The translations under genes and the position numbers were made by a program. A DNA stretch of 8,148 bases from Coriobacteriaceae bacterium (lineage in GTDB: Bacteria > Actinomycetota > Coriobacteriia > Coriobacteriales > Eggerthellaceae). The notes below the pieces were generated by a model. That model was not told where the DNA came from. It worked only from the letters and a program-made list of their open reading frames with translations, and did not search any database. Every line of letters starts with the position of its first letter. Position 1 is the first letter of the stretch. The stretch spans positions 1 to 8,148 of the forward strand of contig SFII01000064.1 of assembly GCA_004555335.1 (NCBI GenBank), written 5' to 3'. Of this stretch, positions 7,247-8,148 are shown one piece after another.

Positions 7247-7310
7247 GTAGCAGCTGGAAAAAGCCCGGGTTCACCATAACCGGGGCAAATTCTCCAGCTG
7301 CTACCCTTTT
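7247..7310 (+). ncRNA. Putative small structured RNA ending in its own terminator
   Basis: The predicted transcript begins at the first base of a perfect 12-bp arm (GTAGCAGCTGGA, 7247-7258) that pairs with 7293-7304. Inside is a second stem, 7263-7271 with 7278-7286 (8 of 9 pairs), around the loop CACCAT. A small internal loop, AAAA facing AAATTC, joins the two stems and may be partly paired. CCTTTT follows at 7305-7310 and could stop transcription. The RNA would be about 64 nt and almost fully folded. I match it to no known RNA family. It is convergent with the toxin-immunity genes and complementary to their 3' untranslated end. Alternatively the element is only a bidirectional terminator and the promoter match is chance. 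Confidence 0.45.
7258..7286 (-). terminator. Intrinsic terminator of the toxin-immunity transcript
   Basis: On the - strand, GCCCCGGTT and AACCCGGGC pair around the loop ATGGTG with one G-G mismatch, and TTTTT follows directly (complement of 7258-7262). This is a standard Rho-independent layout 38 nt after the immunity-candidate stop. The hairpin is nested inside the larger inverted repeat 7247-7304, whose distal arm lies past the T-run. Confidence 0.65.
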
Positions 7311-7323
7311 GATGGGGCTTGTT

Positions 7324-7575
7324 CTATCTATTCTCATCCCTGTCGAATTGCAAATCAGGCCTTTCGACAAGGCGTATATCTTCGATATTGATTATCGTTA
7401 AAACATCGAAATCTGTATCAAATGGACTAAAGTATATGTAATCTCCCAGATATTCATCATCGAACTCGAAACCATAATATTTTCCGATATAGCGGCGACC
7501 ATCTTTCAGATGCACTTCGACGATATCCTCGAAAGTAAAGTTTTCAAAAAGATATTTGATCGTGATTTTCTTCAT
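7324..7575 (-). CDS. Small acidic protein, candidate immunity protein
   Basis: This is an 83-aa protein with a strong excess of acidic residues (about 20 Asp/Glu against 11 Lys/Arg) and no signal peptide or membrane segment. I do not recognise a named family. The pattern VEVHLKDGRRYIGKYYGF, then a strand near YIYFSP, then LTIINIEDIRLVE looks like a short beta-barrel of Sm or SH3 type: a DGR/G-turn first half and an IxxEDI closing strand. Its ATG overlaps the toxin stop as ATGA (7575-7572), and there is no clear ribosome site of its own, so translation is probably coupled to the upstream gene. Position directly after a toxin-like C-terminus, small size and acidity all fit an immunity protein that binds and blocks the toxin in the producer's cytoplasm. 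The role is inferred from context. Confidence 0.75.
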   Translation of the reverse strand: MKKITIKYLFENFTFEDIVEVHLKDGRRYIGKYYGFEFDDEYLGDYIYFSPFDTDFDVLTIINIEDIRLVERPDLQFDRDENR

Positions 7576-8148
7576 CTCAGTACAGAACGATCATACTTCG
7601 GAACAATATGGCATCCTTTTTCACCATAATGAATTGTAAAAGCTGTTGTCTTGATTATACCCGAACGAGACTCGATATATCCAATCGTCGAATCACATAT
7701 GCAAACTTCTTTTTTTGTCCATTCTCCGTTTTCGCCTTTCAATGGGTAACCGTAACCAGAGCATTCACGCACGATTCTGTACTCTTCATCAAGCGTAAGG
7801 CACACGACACTTGGTGATTGGTTTCTAGCTATTTCAGCCTTAGCATATTCTTGACTATCGATATGATGCTTTTTCTGGTCACCGTTTATTGTCAGAGGAC
7901 CTTTTTTGACACGTTCAACCCATTGTTCATATACCTGTTTGCTTTCACGCCTTTTACCTAGTGCAGCATTGCTCATGAACCTTTCCGGCTTGTCGACGAC
8001 GCGCATTTCAACGGTATCGAACGTCTTACCTGATTTGAACAGAGGAAACCCATCATCGTTCCTGATGATGAACCCTCGATCATCCCTTTTCGCAAGCAGG
8101 CTGTATCCCTTGTAGTAAACCATCGGGTCGTGCCCGCCGACGGATGTC
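7572..8148 (-). CDS. C-terminal part of a polymorphic toxin ending in an Ntox50-like RNase domain (partial)
   Basis: The last 100 residues resemble polymorphic toxin type 50 (Ntox50), a predicted RNase of the barnase/EndoU/colicin/RelE-like fold found at the tips of secreted toxins and in some phage head proteins. Numbered from the ATG at 8123, visible features are KKHHID (84-89), a Pro-Ser pair (104-105), NGEWTKKEV (132-140) and TIHYGEKGCHIVP (163-175), close to the family's IHYSKxGxHIVP ending. The conserved histidines H86 and H172 are candidate catalytic residues. Residues 1-75 are not recognised. The ATG at 8123 has no ribosome site, and the frame stays open to the window end (TSVGGHDP precedes it), so I take the gene as continuing beyond 8148 with its delivery or structural part outside. 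Base composition becomes AT-rich toward the toxin tip, as is common for exchanged toxin ends. The stop overlaps the immunity candidate by 4 nt. Confidence 0.72.
   Translation of the reverse strand, partial: TSVGGHDPMVYYKGYSLLAKRDDRGFIIRNDDGFPLFKSGKTFDTVEMRVVDKPERFMSNAALGKRRESKQVYEQWVERVKKGPLTINGDQKKHHIDSQEYAKAEIARNQSPSVVCLTLDEEYRIVRECSGYGYPLKGENGEWTKKEVCICDSTIGYIESRSGIIKTTAFTIHYGEKGCHIVPKYDRSVLR

Noticed and set aside
7247..7304. Inverted repeat as the end of an insertion sequence or an attachment site
   Set aside because: No transposase or integrase, no second copy and no flanking direct repeat is visible; the promoter and T-runs explain it better as an RNA or terminator element.
7608..8115. 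Short + strand open frames opposite the toxin gene
   Set aside because: They lack ribosome sites and recognisable domains, and the - strand frame carries the Ntox50-like motifs.
8121..8123. ATG at 8123 as the true start of the toxin gene
   Set aside because: No ribosome site lies upstream and the frame stays open to the window edge, so an internal Met in a longer protein is more likely.

Overview
The window looks like chromosome from a GC-rich anaerobic actinobacterium, most likely class Coriobacteriia (Eggerthellaceae-like). This is an inference from gene style, codon use and the company of genes, since no marker gene is present. The left 7.1 kb is dense and all on the + strand. The right 0.8 kb is on the - strand and visibly AT-richer, and reads as an acquired cassette.

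Region 1 (98-4089) holds two overlapping genes for the two halves of a heterodimeric type IV ABC exporter of the BmrCD/LmrCD/TM287-288 type. Their nucleotide-binding domains are complementary. The first subunit has Asp for the catalytic Glu and Gln for the switch His. The second has a damaged signature motif (SQGQ). Together they should make one working and one degenerate ATP site. The first subunit also carries a large extracytoplasmic insertion of about 140 residues between TM1 and TM2.

Region 2 (4124-7108) is a tight three-gene run. It contains a protein with an AAA+-like layout whose Walker A, Walker B, sensor 1 and arginine-finger positions all look broken, a Rrf2-family regulator with three cysteines that could hold an Fe-S cluster, and a MutY-related HhH-GPD DNA glycosylase with no Fe-S cysteines and Glu at the usual catalytic Asp position. 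The spacings (2 nt, then about 4 nt) suggest co-transcription. A possible promoter lies inside the end of the second exporter gene.

Region 3 (7109-7323) is the only sizeable non-coding stretch. It has a GC-rich hairpin (7170-7187), then a good sigma-70-type promoter with an extended -10 (7212-7240). That promoter fires directly into a long, nearly continuous hairpin (7247-7304) followed by CCTTTT, which looks like a small structured RNA of about 64 nt. Read on the other strand, the inner part of the same hairpin plus five Ts forms a terminator for the - strand genes.

Region 4 (7324-8148, - strand) holds the C-terminal part of a protein ending in a domain that resembles polymorphic toxin type 50 (Ntox50, a predicted RNase fold). 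It runs off the window edge. Its stop overlaps the start (ATGA) of a small acidic protein that is the obvious immunity candidate and has an Sm/SH3-like sequence pattern. The putative small RNA is convergent with, and complementary to, the 3' end of this toxin-immunity transcript.
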